This document shows positions 24,429-33,613 of a stretch of 46,508 nt of DNA, one piece after another. A model generated the notes under the pieces. That model was not told where the DNA came from. It was given only the letters and a program-made list of their open reading frames with translations, and searched no databases. Numbering within the stretch: position 1 is the first letter of the stretch; every line of letters starts with the position of its first letter. The position numbers and the translations under genes are program-made. The stretch spans positions 1 to 46,508 of the forward strand of contig NZ_AUIB01000012.1 of the NCBI RefSeq assembly GCF_000423485.1. The letters are read 5' to 3'. Source of the DNA: Propionimicrobium lymphophilum DSM 4903 (GTDB taxonomy: Bacteria; Actinomycetota; Actinomycetes; Propionibacteriales; Propionibacteriaceae).

Positions 24429-25853
24429 GTGAGATACCGTTCCACCCGTGCTTCGAAAGATACTCCTGCAGCGAGTTTCTGCGACATTTTGTTAGATGGC
24501 CTAGCTAGCGATGGTGGCCTTTACCTTCCCGAAAGCTATCCGCAGGTAGATGAATCGACGATTGCTCGCTGGAGGCAGATCCTTGCCGACGAGGGATACG
24601 CGGCACTTGCTTTTGAAGTGCTGAGTCTGTTCATCGACGATATTCCCGAGAATGATCTCAGGCAGATCTGCCAGAGGGCTTACTCTTATCCGAAGTTCAG
24701 CGATCCCTCGATCGTGCGCGCCGAGCGAGTCGGCGAGGGGCGAATCTGGATCGGTCACATCTCATACGGCCCAACCGCTGCTTTCAAAGACATGGCTATG
24801 CAGCTTCTCGGAGAACTTTTTGAATACGAACTGAATCGCAGGGACTCCAGGATCACGATTCTCGGGGCGACCAGTGGAGATACGGGCAGCTCGGCAGAAT
24901 ACGCTCTTCGCGGGCGTGACCGCATCAAAGTTTTCATGCTTACTCCGGCCGGCAGGATGACTCCTTTCCAGCAGGCGCAGATGTTCGGTCTAGACGACCC
25001 GAACATCGTCAACATAGCGGTGGACGGCGTCTTTGACGACTGCCAGGATCTGGTTAAGGCAGTTAACTCCGACGCGCAGTTCAAAGCGGAGCACCACATT
25101 GGCGCGGTTAACTCGATTAACTGGGCGAGACTAGCCGCTCAAATTGTTTACTATGTTGCCCTTTATCTGCAGGTTAGCGAGCCGGGAGAAAAAGTAAGTT
25201 TCGCTGTTCCTACCGGCAACTTCGGAGATATCTGCGCTGGGCACATCGCTCGACAGATGGGCATTCCTATCGCCAACCTTATTCTGGCGACAAACGAGAA
25301 CGACGTTCTAGACGAGTTTTTCCACACGGGGGAGTACCGCGTGCGATCCGCAGCAGAAACCCTTGCCACCAGCAGTCCCTCCATGGACATTTCTAAAGCG
25401 TCTAACTTCGAGCGCTTCGTCTTCGACCTGCTAGATGGAGATTCGGAGCGCGTGGCGGATCTTTTCGGCAACCAGATTCCGCTGCACGGGCGTTTCGAGC
25501 TACCTGAGTATCGAGACGCAATAACGCGTTTCGGCTTCCTTTCTGGAGCCTCGACCCACGAGCTTCGTCTGATTACGATCCACGGCTTGTGGAAGTCGTT
25601 GGGCATGATGATCGACCCGCACACAGCCGATGGCGTTCACGTAGCAACTGATCTACTGGACGAGGTGGAGGGCAAGATCGTTTCCCTTGAGACCGCTTTG
25701 CCGGTTAAGTTCCTAGACACAATCCTCGAGGCCACTGGAGAATTCCCGGAGGTTCCTGAAAGGTTCGAAGGCATCGAGGACGGGCCACGTATCGTCCTCG
25801 ATCTGCCCAATGACGTAGATCGGCTGAAGCAGGTAATCGAGGCGAAAAGCTAG
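24429..25853 (+). CDS. thrC: Threonine synthase
   Basis: PLP enzyme converting O-phosphohomoserine to threonine. Its 474 residues match the longer, yeast/E. coli-like threonine synthase class with the N-terminal DGLASDGGLYLPE motif. The PLP lysine is K120 in AAFKDMAMQLLG; the phosphate-binding segment includes ATSGDTGSSAEYALRG, and AVPTGNFGDICAGHIA lies in the C-terminal half. It lies after clpX but appears to have its own promoter and ends at a strong convergent terminator. No other threonine gene is in the window. Confidence 0.95.
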   Translation: MRYRSTRASKDTPAASFCDILLDGLASDGGLYLPESYPQVDESTIARWRQILADEGYAALAFEVLSLFIDDIPENDLRQICQRAYSYPKFSDPSIVRAERVGEGRIWIGHISYGPTAAFKDMAMQLLGELFEYELNRRDSRITILGATSGDTGSSAEYALRGRDRIKVFMLTPAGRMTPFQQAQMFGLDDPNIVNIAVDGVFDDCQDLVKAVNSDAQFKAEHHIGAVNSINWARLAAQIVYYVALYLQVSEPGEKVSFAVPTGNFGDICAGHIARQMGIPIANLILATNENDVLDEFFHTGEYRVRSAAETLATSSPSMDISKASNFERFVFDLLDGDSERVADLFGNQIPLHGRFELPEYRDAITRFGFLSGASTHELRLITIHGLWKSLGMMIDPHTADGVHVATDLLDEVEGKIVSLETALPVKFLDTILEATGEFPEVPERFEGIEDGPRIVLDLPNDVDRLKQVIEAKS

Positions 25854-25857
25854 AAGT

Positions 25858-25903
25858 AAGCATAAAATTGGTGTGCCCGATTGGGCACACCAATTTTATG
25901 CTT
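25858..25903. terminator. Bidirectional terminator between thrC and the DUF981 gene
   Basis: A perfect 21-base stem (arms 25858-25878 and 25883-25903, centred on GATT) sits between convergent genes. Inner GC-rich pairs GTGTGCCC/GGGCACAC are flanked by AAAATT/AATTTT, so each strand shows a stem followed by T-rich bases. Confidence 0.9.
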
Positions 25904-25906
25904 AAC

Positions 25907-26584
25907 CTAAGCGGCCGGTGGGAAGAAACCTACGTGGCTGTAGAACACAGTCAGCGAAAGGAAGAACCACATGATGCCGCAGCCCCAACCAATGAACGAA
26001 GCGATCCGAGCAACAATCTTGTTGTCTGGAGCGAACGGGGCGAGGATGGCGGTTACACCGCTGAAGCCGTAAAGGAACATGACCATTAGCGGCTCGAGGA
26101 TAGACCCTGCCATCAATCGGGCAATAGGCTCTTCGAGCGGCGGACGCCACATGCCGAAGTGCATGCCAGCGATAGCGAACATGATCAGTCCGAAGCCACC
26201 TAGAGCAGCTACGTAGAGAATTGGGCGGAGCGTTCCTACCAGGTCTATCGGCTCGTTTCTCTTATCTGCGCGGTGCTGAGCGTAAATGATGCCGATACCG
26301 CCGATGACGGTGAGGATGCCGTACAGAGCGGCTGGCTCACCGAAGGTGATGTTGTCGACCGCACAGCAAAATGCGCCTTCAATTTGGTCAAGTGGCCAGG
26401 TGAGCATCATGTAAATGCCGCTAATACCCAGGAAGCTGCCAAGCGCGATGAACGCTAAGCCCCAACCGGACAAGGACCTCGTGCTCTGCTTTGAAGAAAT
26501 CCTGGCAAAAACGACCGCCATGATCATGATCGATCCGGCGACGAGGGCCATGGTGGTGTTGTAAGTAATTCCTTGCATCAACAT
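25907..26584 (-). CDS. DUF981 family membrane protein
   Basis: A 225-residue integral membrane protein with six or seven hydrophobic helices. The stretch WPLDQIEGAFCCAVDNITFG, followed by GEPAALYGILTVIGGIGIIY, and the later HFGMWRPPLEEP are characteristic of the DUF981 family. Function is unknown; the paired Cys and scattered His might bind metal or a cofactor (speculation). GGAGG lies nine bases before ATG at 26584. It follows the small membrane-protein gene by six bases and the two are surely cotranscribed. Confidence 0.8.
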   Translation of the reverse strand: MLMQGITYNTTMALVAGSIMIMAVVFARISSKQSTRSLSGWGLAFIALGSFLGISGIYMMLTWPLDQIEGAFCCAVDNITFGEPAALYGILTVIGGIGIIYAQHRADKRNEPIDLVGTLRPILYVAALGGFGLIMFAIAGMHFGMWRPPLEEPIARLMAGSILEPLMVMFLYGFSGVTAILAPFAPDNKIVARIASFIGWGCGIMWFFLSLTVFYSHVGFFPPAA

Positions 26585-26590
26585 TTTCGG

Positions 26591-26866
26591 TTACCTCCCC
26601 TCAGCCAGCAGCATCTGACGAATGCTCATGAGAGCTACCATTAGGGCTCCGGTCATGGTCCAGACCATAGCGCCGAGATCCTTACCGAGTTCATTCTCGG
26701 GGGAGTTCCCGACGGTTCCGCCAACCGTGTACCAGAGAATTAGGCCGACGATTACTCCAACGATGAGCACGGCCCACACAATTTTGACGATCAGTGAGCT
26801 CCATTTGTTCACGGTGTCGTCGCTAATGTCAACGGAAAGCCCGCTGAAACTATCTGTTGTATTCAT
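26591..26866 (-). CDS. Small two-helix membrane protein cotranscribed with DUF981
   Basis: A 91-residue protein with hydrophobic helices at about 27-48 (IVKIVWAVLIVGVIVGLILW) and 67-82 (MVWTMTGALMVALMSI). The first 25 residues are hydrophilic. No known domain is recognised. Its tight linkage with the DUF981 gene suggests they form one complex. The AT-rich stretch 26867-26970 upstream presumably holds the promoter. Confidence 0.6.
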   Translation of the reverse strand: MNTTDSFSGLSVDISDDTVNKWSSLIVKIVWAVLIVGVIVGLILWYTVGGTVGNSPENELGKDLGAMVWTMTGALMVALMSIRQMLLAEGR

Positions 26867-26970
26867 GTATTCAGCTTTACCAGTGGTAGTGAGAAAATGC
26901 AGCCCTATCTTGAATTTTTCTAAATAAAGTTATGCTTAAAAGCTCTTAACTAGGTGTTTTGGGCAGACTA

Positions 26971-27010
26971 ATGCCGGGCGAAAAGAATATGGTTCGTTCT
27001 CGCCCGGCAT
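26971..27010. terminator. Hairpin at the end of valS
   Basis: Eleven perfect pairs, ATGCCGGGCGA (26971-26981) with TCGCCCGGCAT (27000-27010), enclose an 18-base loop. It lies 11 bases beyond the valS stop on the minus strand. Neither side has a clean T-run, so it may end transcription weakly or protect the 3' end. Confidence 0.65.
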
Positions 27011-27021
27011 TTATGTGCTAT

Positions 27022-29571
27022 CTATTTTTCCTGCTGCTCCAATTCGACGGAGACGCTTATCTCAGTTCCCGCTTCGATGTATTCAACATCGCCGGTAATG
27101 TGTCCCACATTGAGTAGATCGTCTTCCGCAAGCTTCAGAAGCTCCAATTCGTCCTTGGGGCCGCTGATCTTTGCAAGCGTGACTGGCGTCTTCTGGGACA
27201 CCTTAGCGTTGGACTTAGCGCCTCGGATACCAATTAGCGCAGCCGACACTGCAGAAAGCAGATCCGGGTTACCTTCAGCAGGCAACTCGTCGGTGGTCGG
27301 CCACTTTGCTAGGTGAACCGATCCCTCCTGCCACCAGCTCCAGGTCTCCTCGGTAACGAATGGCATGAAAGGCGCAAACAGCCTAATCATTACGTTAAGA
27401 GCCAACTGCAGCGCGGCGTGGGCAGACTCGGCCGCCTTCTCACCCAACGTGCCGTGAGAACGTTCCTTAACGGTCTCTAGGTAGTCATCGCAGAATTCCC
27501 AGAAGAATTTTTCGGTTGCCTCCAGTGCGTCGGTGTACTCATACTTATCGAATGAATCCGTCGCCTTCTTAATCACCTGAGCGAGAGTCGCAAGCATCGC
27601 AAGATCGATCGGGTTCTTGATCTTGCTTGTCTCGGCGGGCTCAGCGTCCATCAGCGCAAACTTAACTGCATTTAGTAACTTGACTGCCAGCCTGCGGCCA
27701 ACCTTCATCTGGCCCTCGTCGAACGGAGAGTCCATTCCTGGCCTTGCCATCGCGGCACGCCAACGAACTGCGTCGGACCCAAAGCGGTCCAGGATGTCCG
27801 TGGGAACAACCACGTTCCCCTTAGACTTCGACATCTTCTTGCGGTCGGGATCCATAACGAAGCCAGACAGCGTCGTGGTGTGCCAGGGGAGCTTGCCCTC
27901 TTCGAGGTGGCTGCGAAGCACCCTAGTAAAGAGCCAAGTGCGGATGATATCGTGCGCCTGCGGGGCAATATCCATCGGGTAAGTCAGGTTCCACAGTTCT
28001 TCGTCCTTACCCCAACCGCAGACGATCTGAGGAGTAAGAGAGCTGGTAGCCCAGGTGTCCATGACGTCTGGGTCACCGACGAACCCGTTAGGCTTGCCGC
28101 GCTGTTCCTCTGTGTAGCCCTCCGGGCACTGCGACTGTGGGTCGACTGGAAGCTGATCTTCACTTGGGGTAATGATCTCGTCCGTCAGCGGGTCACCATT
28201 TTCGTCCAGTCGATACCAGACAGGGAACGGGATGCCGAAGAAGCGCTGACGGCTGATCAGCCAGTCCCCGCTGAGCCCGTTTACCCAATCCTCGTAACGG
28301 TGGCGCATGAAGTCGGGAACCCAATTGAGCTCCTTGCCGCGCTCGAGCATCTTTTCGCGTAGCTCTTCGTTGCGGCCGCCATTGGTGAAATACCACTGCC
28401 TAGTCGAAACGATCTCGAGCGGCTTGTCGCCACGCTCGTAGAAGTTAGCCTTGCGCTGAGTCGGTTCCGGTTCACCGACTATCTCGCCGGATGCCTGTAA
28501 CATCTCGACGATCGCCTTGCGTGCGCTGAAGGTAGTTTTGCCAGCCAGCTGCTCATATGGCTCCTTATTAACCAGCCATTCCGGGGTTTCAAGGTCGAGG
28601 CGTCCGTTTCGCTGAATGATGACTCGCGTTGGGAGCTGGAGCTCGCGCCACCATGTGACGTCTGTCAGGTCACCGAAAGTACAGCACATGGCAATACCTG
28701 AACCCTTATCTGGTTCAGCATCGCGGTGGGCATAAACCGGCACCTCAACGTCGAAGAGTGGCGTCTTCACGGTGGTGCCAAAAAGATCCTGGTAGCGCTC
28801 GTCGTCAGGGTGCGCGATCAAAGCGCAGCAAGCGGGTAGCAACTCGGGACGGGTCGTGTCGATTTCGACGACTCCGCCGTCTTGCTTCTTGAAGTTGAGC
28901 TTGTGGTAGGCGCCGGGGTAATCGCGAGCCTCAAGCTCGGCCTGGGCTACCGCGGTTTGGAATGTGACGTCCCACATAGTCGGTGCTTCGGACAAATAAG
29001 CCTCGCCACGTTCCAGATTGTGCAGGAATGCGCGCTGAGCAACTTCCTGGGTTTCTGGGGAGATCGTGGAGTAGAGGTGGCTCCAGTCAACCGAAAGACC
29101 GACGCGACGCCAAAGATCTTCGAAAACTTTCTCGTCTACAGAGGTCAACTTTAGGCAGAGTTCGACGAAGTTTCGTCGAGAGATCGGCAGCTGACGCTTC
29201 TTATCCGGCTTCTCGGGCGGGGTGAAATCGGGATCGTAGGGCAGGGATGGATCGCAGCGGACGCCGTAGAAGTTCTGTACCCTGCGCTCGGTTGGCAGAC
29301 CGTTATCGTCCCAACCCAGCGGGTAGAAGACGTGCTTGCCACGCATCCTCTGGTAGCGAGCAACCGTATCGGTGTGGGTGTAGCTGAAAACGTGTCCCAC
29401 GTGCAGCGATCCAGAGACCGTTGGCGGGGGAGTATCAATGGAAAAAACTTCTTCTCGAGAGGCGGGGCGCTCGAACTTGTAAGTTTCATCTTCTGCCCAG
29501 CGCTTATTCCATTTTTCCTCAAGCCCATCCAGGGAGGGCTTTTCTGGCATATTCCAAGAATGCGACGTCAT
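27022..29571 (-). CDS. valS: Valine--tRNA ligase, type 2
   Basis: Charges tRNA-Val. It has 849 residues. The class I signatures are H57-V-G-H60 (in SGSLHVGHVFSYTH) and K579-M-S-K-S583 (KKMSKSKGNVV). The CP1 editing domain between them includes EIDTTRPELLPACCALIAHP, which hydrolyses Thr-tRNA-Val. The protein ends soon after the anticodon-binding domain and lacks the C-terminal coiled-coil arm of E. coli ValS. Together with the N-terminal style, this places it in the type-2 subfamily known from archaea and many actinobacteria. No T-box leader is seen in the 44 bases before the next gene. Confidence 0.96.
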   Translation of the reverse strand: MTSHSWNMPEKPSLDGLEEKWNKRWAEDETYKFERPASREEVFSIDTPPPTVSGSLHVGHVFSYTHTDTVARYQRMRGKHVFYPLGWDDNGLPTERRVQNFYGVRCDPSLPYDPDFTPPEKPDKKRQLPISRRNFVELCLKLTSVDEKVFEDLWRRVGLSVDWSHLYSTISPETQEVAQRAFLHNLERGEAYLSEAPTMWDVTFQTAVAQAELEARDYPGAYHKLNFKKQDGGVVEIDTTRPELLPACCALIAHPDDERYQDLFGTTVKTPLFDVEVPVYAHRDAEPDKGSGIAMCCTFGDLTDVTWWRELQLPTRVIIQRNGRLDLETPEWLVNKEPYEQLAGKTTFSARKAIVEMLQASGEIVGEPEPTQRKANFYERGDKPLEIVSTRQWYFTNGGRNEELREKMLERGKELNWVPDFMRHRYEDWVNGLSGDWLISRQRFFGIPFPVWYRLDENGDPLTDEIITPSEDQLPVDPQSQCPEGYTEEQRGKPNGFVGDPDVMDTWATSSLTPQIVCGWGKDEELWNLTYPMDIAPQAHDIIRTWLFTRVLRSHLEEGKLPWHTTTLSGFVMDPDRKKMSKSKGNVVVPTDILDRFGSDAVRWRAAMARPGMDSPFDEGQMKVGRRLAVKLLNAVKFALMDAEPAETSKIKNPIDLAMLATLAQVIKKATDSFDKYEYTDALEATEKFFWEFCDDYLETVKERSHGTLGEKAAESAHAALQLALNVMIRLFAPFMPFVTEETWSWWQEGSVHLAKWPTTDELPAEGNPDLLSAVSAALIGIRGAKSNAKVSQKTPVTLAKISGPKDELELLKLAEDDLLNVGHITGDVEYIEAGTEISVSVELEQQEK

Positions 29572-29615
29572 TCAACTAATCCTATCGGCGTTGTCACTTA
29601 CTCAATTTAAACGGT

Positions 29616-30440
29616 TTATTTATTGGCCTCGCGGTTTATGGCAGCCAGCAGGCTCTCAGTGCTAGCGAAGTCTTTAGTCGGGTCAAACTCTGCGAGTTTG
29701 CCATCAATCACGTAAGACGGAGTTGCCTTCAAAATGCTCGGGATGTTCTCCTGCATCTTCATTGCGAAGTCTTGCGTGGCCTTATTGTCGTAGCAGTTCT
29801 GGAATTCGGTTAGTTTGTCGCCAGTCATTCCAGCCGCGGTGGGGATGATTTCGCGGAGTTGCTCCGGTGTCCAGCCGTCGCCTTCGTGTTCGGGCTGCTG
29901 GTTGTAAAGCTCAAGCGCATAGCTGGGGAAGGAGTCCAGATTCGCAGCACAAGACATACCGATAACGCCCTGTAGCGAATACTCTGTTCCGAGCATGCGG
30001 TCTAGGCCGTGCAACATCTGGTACTCCAGACGGATATCGCCGTTTTTGCCCAGTTCTTGCCACTTAGAAGAAAACATCTTTTCGTGCACCGCGCATCCGG
30101 GGCACTGGGGGTCCATGAAGACCGTCACCCGTGGCTTGTCCGACTTCCATGCGTCCTTCGCAAATGCGATGGTGTGGCCATTGTCGGATACGTTTTTTGG
30201 GGTGATCTGGGAGCTAGTCACGCCCTCGCCTCGGGCCTGCTCCTTTTTGCTGTCGTTCCAGTTGTTGAACAAAATCACGCCGAGAGTGACTAGGACGGCT
30301 AGAGCTAGGACGATCACCGCGACGACAACGACTTTCTGCCGCTTGGCTTTTTCTGCCTCCGCTGCCTGTTGGGCTCGCAGCAACTCTCGTCTGCTAACGC
30401 CGGTTGCCTTCTGCTGGTGGTTCTTCATGTTCTTGCTCAT
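29616..30440 (-). CDS. Membrane-anchored DsbA-like thioredoxin-fold protein
   Basis: A 274-residue protein with a basic cytoplasmic start, one membrane helix at about 37-59 and an extracellular thioredoxin-like domain. The redox motif is C113-P-G-C116 in FMDPQCPGCAVHEKMF; further Cys occur in GMSCAAN and FQNCYDN, and the cis-Pro segment is ATPSYVIDGK. The family (Thioredoxin_4/DsbA) makes or reshuffles disulfides in secreted proteins. The next gene upstream encodes a DoxX/MauE-type membrane protein, a probable redox partner. Start at 30440 or the ATG four codons later. Confidence 0.87.
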   Translation of the reverse strand: MSKNMKNHQQKATGVSRRELLRAQQAAEAEKAKRQKVVVVAVIVLALAVLVTLGVILFNNWNDSKKEQARGEGVTSSQITPKNVSDNGHTIAFAKDAWKSDKPRVTVFMDPQCPGCAVHEKMFSSKWQELGKNGDIRLEYQMLHGLDRMLGTEYSLQGVIGMSCAANLDSFPSYALELYNQQPEHEGDGWTPEQLREIIPTAAGMTGDKLTEFQNCYDNKATQDFAMKMQENIPSILKATPSYVIDGKLAEFDPTKDFASTESLLAAINREANK

Positions 30441-30475
30441 CGGAGTCCTAAAAATCGAAAACTTCTGTTATCAGA

Positions 30476-30994
30476 TTAGTCGGCTATGGCGTCGGTATGC
30501 GAATAATCAGTTTTTGAGCCGAAAAGCCATCCGTCGAGGCTGAGCGCGGAGCTTGGTCGGACGATCAGCCAGATGCCTGCGATCAGGAAGAAAACATCAC
30601 GCAAAATGTCCTCGAGGTACTTGGTTTTTTCGCCTTCCTCGAGCAAGCCACCTGGCGTAAAACAGCCGCAATCTATCGATAGGCCTTTGGCCCATGCCCA
30701 AGATATGCCCACGATGAAAACTGCCATTGCGGCCGCGCCAAAAATTGCGCTAAATCGAGTAAAAAGGCCGACAACGAGTAGCACGCCAACGAGTATCTCT
30801 AACGGAGGCTGAACATATCCAATCACCAGCGTTGCCCAATCCGGCAGTGGCAGCTCGTAAAGGCGAACTTGCTCAACATTCGCAGCGAGCCTGCCGACCT
30901 TTGTGAGGCCAGCCCAGATCAAAGCTATTCCAAGCACCATTCTCGCAATGAGACCTAGCCAGTCTTTCCAGCTCCTATTCATGTGGGAAAGCAT
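30476..30994 (-). CDS. DoxX/MauE-type redox-associated membrane protein
   Basis: A 172-residue, four-helix membrane protein. The motif IDCGCFTPGG between helices 3 and 4 and GLTKVGRLAANVEQVRLYEL after helix 1 are typical of the MauE/DoxX group. These proteins accompany thiol-disulfide enzymes and are thought to handle electrons or disulfide chemistry in the membrane. It lies 35 bases ahead of the DsbA-like gene. No clear ribosome site marks the start; the ATG four codons inside (30982) is an alternative. Confidence 0.8.
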   Translation of the reverse strand: MLSHMNRSWKDWLGLIARMVLGIALIWAGLTKVGRLAANVEQVRLYELPLPDWATLVIGYVQPPLEILVGVLLVVGLFTRFSAIFGAAAMAVFIVGISWAWAKGLSIDCGCFTPGGLLEEGEKTKYLEDILRDVFFLIAGIWLIVRPSSALSLDGWLFGSKTDYSHTDAIAD

Positions 30995-31052
30995 ACGGTA
31001 TCGGTCTGGGATAGTCGGGTTTGAGGCCCTTAGATATTTCCACCGGATGACG

Positions 31053-31058
31053 TAATCT
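31053..31058 (+). promoter_or_regulatory. Possible -10 for a leaderless folC transcript
   Basis: TAATCT ends eight bases before GTG 31066, with TTAGAT at 31031-31036 as a possible -35 at a 16-base spacing and no ribosome site between. The layout parallels thrC. Confidence 0.45.
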
Positions 31059-31065
31059 TTTTGGT

Positions 31066-32460
31066 GTGACGAACGATCAAGACATTAAGCACGAGGAACT
31101 TTCTCAAGAGCTTATTAATAGGTGGCCCGAGTCTCACCCCCAGCCGTCCTTGGACAGGATCAAGGCGCTATGCAATCTGCTCGCTGATCCTCAAGAGGCC
31201 TGCCCGGTGATTCAGATCACTGGCACCAATGGCAAGGGCTCGACCGCGATCATGATAGACGCGCTCATCCGTGCCATGGGCCTAAGGACCGGTCGTTTTT
31301 CAAGCCCTCATTTGGTTGACGTTAGAGAGCGCATTTGTGTCGACGGGGAACCGATCAGTAAGGAACGGTTCGACGAACTTTATGAAGAGATAGAGCCATT
31401 CGTTCAGATGGTGGACGAGCAGAAGATTGGCGGGGTTAAGATGACCTTCTTTGAGGTCATCACTGCCATGGCGTATGCGGCTTTCGCGGATGCCCCAGTA
31501 GACGTTGCCATTATGGAAGTCGGCATGGGCGGAAAGTGGGATGCGACGAGCGTCGCTGACGCCAAAGTCGGAGTTGTCGGGCCAATAGCGCTAGACCACA
31601 TGCATCTGCTTGGTGACACAGTTGCTGAGATAGCTGAAGAGAAATCTGGCGTGGTAAAGCACGGAGGGGTTGGCGTTTTCGCGGGCCAACAGCCAGAGGC
31701 CGCTTCGGTTTTGACTAAGCGTTGTGTAGAAGTCGGAGCCTCGATGAAACGGGAGGGGATCGATTTCGGTCTTTTAGATAGGCAACCCGGAGTTGGTGGT
31801 CAATTAATCAGGATTGATACCTCCGGTGAACCTGTCTCCGACATCTTTCTGCCTCTGTTCGGTGCGCACATGGCCCATAACGCTGCACTGGCAGTGGCCG
31901 CAGTCGAGGCTTTCCAGGGTGGAAAACCGCTTAATCCCGAAATCATCAACGAGGGGCTCGGCAACGTGAAAGCACCGGCAAGACTAGAACTGGTGCACTC
32001 AGAACCGACGGTCATCCTAGATACCGCGCACAACCCGCATGGGGTTAAGGCGACGCTTGCGGGATTGCGTGAGGTTTTCCCCGACAACCCCGTTATCTGC
32101 GTCTGCGCGATGATGGCAGATAAGCAGACCGGCAAAGTTCTCGAGACGCTTTCTGACGAAGTCGATTATCTGATCGCCACCACGATTCCGGATAACCCGC
32201 GCGCTGATTCTGCCGCAGACTTCGCAGATCAGGCACAGGGAGCATTCGGCGCGGGGCGAGTCAGAATGTCTGAGCGCCCAGAAGAAGCTCTAGCTATCGC
32301 GATGGGTATGGCTGATACCCGGGCTGACGATGCTGTGGTCTTGGTCCTTGGGTCTGTCTATCTTGCCGGTCTTATTCGGCCGCGCCTAATAGATGAGAAC
32401 AACACCGAAAAAGCTAGTTGGCAGGTTGACGTAATTTCTTCTAAAGAAGAATTAAAGTGA
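31066..32460 (+). CDS. folC: Folylpolyglutamate synthase / dihydrofolate synthase
   Basis: Mur-ligase-like enzyme that adds glutamate to folates, and in many bacteria also joins dihydropteroate with glutamate. Of 464 residues, the ATP loop GTNGKGST (53-60) lies in the N-terminal domain. FSSPHLVDVRERI is the folate-side loop, MEVGMGGKWDATSV follows, and DTAHNPHGVKATLAGLREVF opens the C-terminal ligase domain. It is divergent from valS and its neighbours, as valS-folC often are adjacent in bacteria. GTG 31066 appears leaderless. Confidence 0.93.
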   Translation: MTNDQDIKHEELSQELINRWPESHPQPSLDRIKALCNLLADPQEACPVIQITGTNGKGSTAIMIDALIRAMGLRTGRFSSPHLVDVRERICVDGEPISKERFDELYEEIEPFVQMVDEQKIGGVKMTFFEVITAMAYAAFADAPVDVAIMEVGMGGKWDATSVADAKVGVVGPIALDHMHLLGDTVAEIAEEKSGVVKHGGVGVFAGQQPEAASVLTKRCVEVGASMKREGIDFGLLDRQPGVGGQLIRIDTSGEPVSDIFLPLFGAHMAHNAALAVAAVEAFQGGKPLNPEIINEGLGNVKAPARLELVHSEPTVILDTAHNPHGVKATLAGLREVFPDNPVICVCAMMADKQTGKVLETLSDEVDYLIATTIPDNPRADSAADFADQAQGAFGAGRVRMSERPEEALAIAMGMADTRADDAVVLVLGSVYLAGLIRPRLIDENNTEKASWQVDVISSKEELK

Positions 32461-32485
32461 CGCCTAGATAGGTTAGGAGACAGCC

Positions 32486-33613
32486 TTGAACGAGTCAGTC
32501 AACGAACAATGGGCGCCGCCTTCGCCAGCTGAGCGCTCTGGCGGCAGTAAGTGCTCCTATCCTGTGATGGAGACCAACTACCCATCTTTTTGGCGTACTC
32601 AGACTTGGCAGGTCTGGCGACCTATCGTTGCCCTGGTCGTCGGAGTCTTCGTCTTTTTCGTGCTCTCGATGATCGCTAGCGTCGCCGGGCTTTTGATCGA
32701 TCAAGCAACCGGGCGTCAAAAGATAACTGAGATCACCTCGATGGCTGACTTCGAGATGACCCCGATTATGTTCCTCGCAACCAATCTGTCCCTAGCCGCA
32801 TTAGTGCCCACGGCAATGCTGATTGGGCGAATAATTTTCGGTCAGAAGGGCGGCTTTGTCTCTTCTGTCATTGGAAAACTGCGCTGGGGATGGCTAGGTG
32901 TCTGCGTCGCGATAATGATCCCAGTCTGGGCGTTGATGATCTTGGTTTCGTGGTTGGTTAATCCCGCCCAATTCGACGGCCTCCATGCCAACAACGAGAC
33001 CGTTTTATTCATTTGCATCATTCTTCTGACGACTCCTTTGCAGTGCGCGGGCGAGGAGTACGGTTTTAGAGGCTTGATCAACCGTTCGGTGAGTAGTTTC
33101 GTTAGACCGGATAAGAAGATCTTCGGAGTCCCCACGGGCATGCTCTTGGGCACGTTGGTTTCTTCGCTCATGTTCATGGCGGCGCACGCGGCAACCGATA
33201 TTTGGCTAAACCTCTTTTACTTCATGTTCGGTGTCGTCTCGTGCATTATGGCTTGGCGAACTGGTGGACTAGAAGCGTCCATCGCAATGCACGCGGTAAA
33301 CAATCTGGTGGCTATGACCACTTTGCCCTTCGGGGACACCGAGGGTCTTTTGGATCGGTCCTCGGGTGTTGCAGATGCTTCGGCGTTGATTCAGATTGCT
33401 GCGCCAATAGTAGGTATGCTTTTGGTTTTGTTCGTCGCTAAGAAATTAGGCGTTCAAAAGACATCCGCACCCGATGCGCCCAGCGAAGAGCCGGATACAG
33501 CATCGGTTATGCCTAAGCAGATAGCGCCGAGATTTCCCGAGGAGGGAACCGACGAGGAAATGAGCAAGCCTCGTAGGGCAATAAATAATCAAACTGAGCA
33601 GAGTATTGAATGA
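32486..33613 (+). CDS. CPBP family intramembrane metalloprotease
   Basis: A 375-residue membrane protein with about eight helices. The catalytic Glu pair E190-E191 and R195 (CAGEEYGFRGLINR), a His in MFMAAHAATDIWLNLFYFMFG and another in AMHAVNN form the CPBP (Abi/CAAX-type) glutamic protease site. The C-terminal 60 residues are hydrophilic, Pro/Glu-rich and probably cytoplasmic. Substrate unknown; relatives process peptides or give immunity to bacteriocins. TTG 32486 is chosen because AGGAGA (32475-32480) lies five bases before it. The stop overlaps the next start (ATGA). Confidence 0.87.
   Translation: MNESVNEQWAPPSPAERSGGSKCSYPVMETNYPSFWRTQTWQVWRPIVALVVGVFVFFVLSMIASVAGLLIDQATGRQKITEITSMADFEMTPIMFLATNLSLAALVPTAMLIGRIIFGQKGGFVSSVIGKLRWGWLGVCVAIMIPVWALMILVSWLVNPAQFDGLHANNETVLFICIILLTTPLQCAGEEYGFRGLINRSVSSFVRPDKKIFGVPTGMLLGTLVSSLMFMAAHAATDIWLNLFYFMFGVVSCIMAWRTGGLEASIAMHAVNNLVAMTTLPFGDTEGLLDRSSGVADASALIQIAAPIVGMLLVLFVAKKLGVQKTSAPDAPSEEPDTASVMPKQIAPRFPEEGTDEEMSKPRRAINNQTEQSIE

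Noticed and set aside
29572-29615. Possible T-box leader for valS
   Set aside because: The spacer is only 44 bases and shows none of the T-box stem or specifier features.
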